Assembly (NCBI GenBank): GCA_043782755.1
Contig: JAYWAC010000167.1
Location: 1-33,287 of the forward strand
Origin: JADJYF01 sp043782755
Lineage (GTDB): Bacteria; Pseudomonadota; Gammaproteobacteria; Ga0077536
Length of the DNA: 33,287 nt
Reading direction: 5' to 3'
Positions 33,245 to 33,287 of the stretch are shown here, in pieces; position 1 is the first letter of the stretch, and each line of letters opens with the position of its first letter. Made by a program: the position numbers and the translations under genes. The notes beneath the pieces were generated by a model. The model did not search any database, was not told where the DNA came from, and saw nothing but the letters and a program-made list of their open reading frames with translations.

Positions 33245-33287
33245 GTGGCACGATCGCAGGAAGATTCAACAAATTTCAAAGCGGGGC

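Overview
This window is a chromosomal segment around the replication-initiation genes of an unclassified, fairly GC-rich gammaproteobacterium. Three blocks support this. The order dnaA-dnaN-recF-gyrB on one side and rpmH-rnpA-yidC-mnmE on the other is the classic origin neighbourhood. The cox cluster (ctaC-ctaD-small ORF-ctaG-ctaE, then DUF2909/SURF1/Sco-like/ctaA/ctaB) and the ggt-ferredoxin-coaD-rsmD-M16-M16-ftsY-rpoH string both follow pseudomonad-like order. I cannot name the genus.

Layout. 1-258: an open, lower-GC, foreign-looking stretch that does not match the bacterial context. 259-6094 (minus): ggt, a 2[4Fe-4S] ferredoxin, coaD, rsmD and an inactive/active M16 peptidase pair. 6228-8179 (plus): ftsY and rpoH; a perfect CIRCE operator precedes rpoH, and ftsE/ftsX are missing from between them. 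8194-12162 (minus): an unnamed membrane protein, ctaB, ctaA, a Sco-like protein and SURF1, for heme A synthesis and oxidase assembly. 12210-12425 (plus): a DUF2909 protein. 12492-16665 (minus): the aa3 cytochrome oxidase operon, including a 41-residue assembly protein, ending at a strong terminator. 16825-21074 (minus): a DUF2244 protein and bioD, bioC, bioF, bioB, without bioH. 21133-21846 (plus): comF. 21843-28033 (minus): gyrB, recF, dnaN, dnaA, with two parS sites inside recF and DnaA boxes on both sides of dnaA. 28251-31816 (plus): rpmH, rnpA (apparent frameshift), yidC, mnmE. 31817-33287: the start of an integrative element, with a putative att core at the end of mnmE, repeated boxes, and a P4/SGI1-type tyrosine recombinase.

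How it fits together. Transcription mostly diverges from the dnaA region, as expected if replication starts there. CtaC/D/E form the oxidase; CtaA/CtaB supply heme A; CtaG, SURF1, the Sco-like protein and small membrane proteins assemble it. BioC-F-B-D make biotin from a malonyl-ACP primer. RpoH appears to be placed under HrcA control through CIRCE, which would stack a repressor circuit on the sigma-32 circuit. No wholly new system was seen. The best leads are the CIRCE-rpoH link, the paired intragenic parS sites, the broken rnpA frame, and the element at mnmE.
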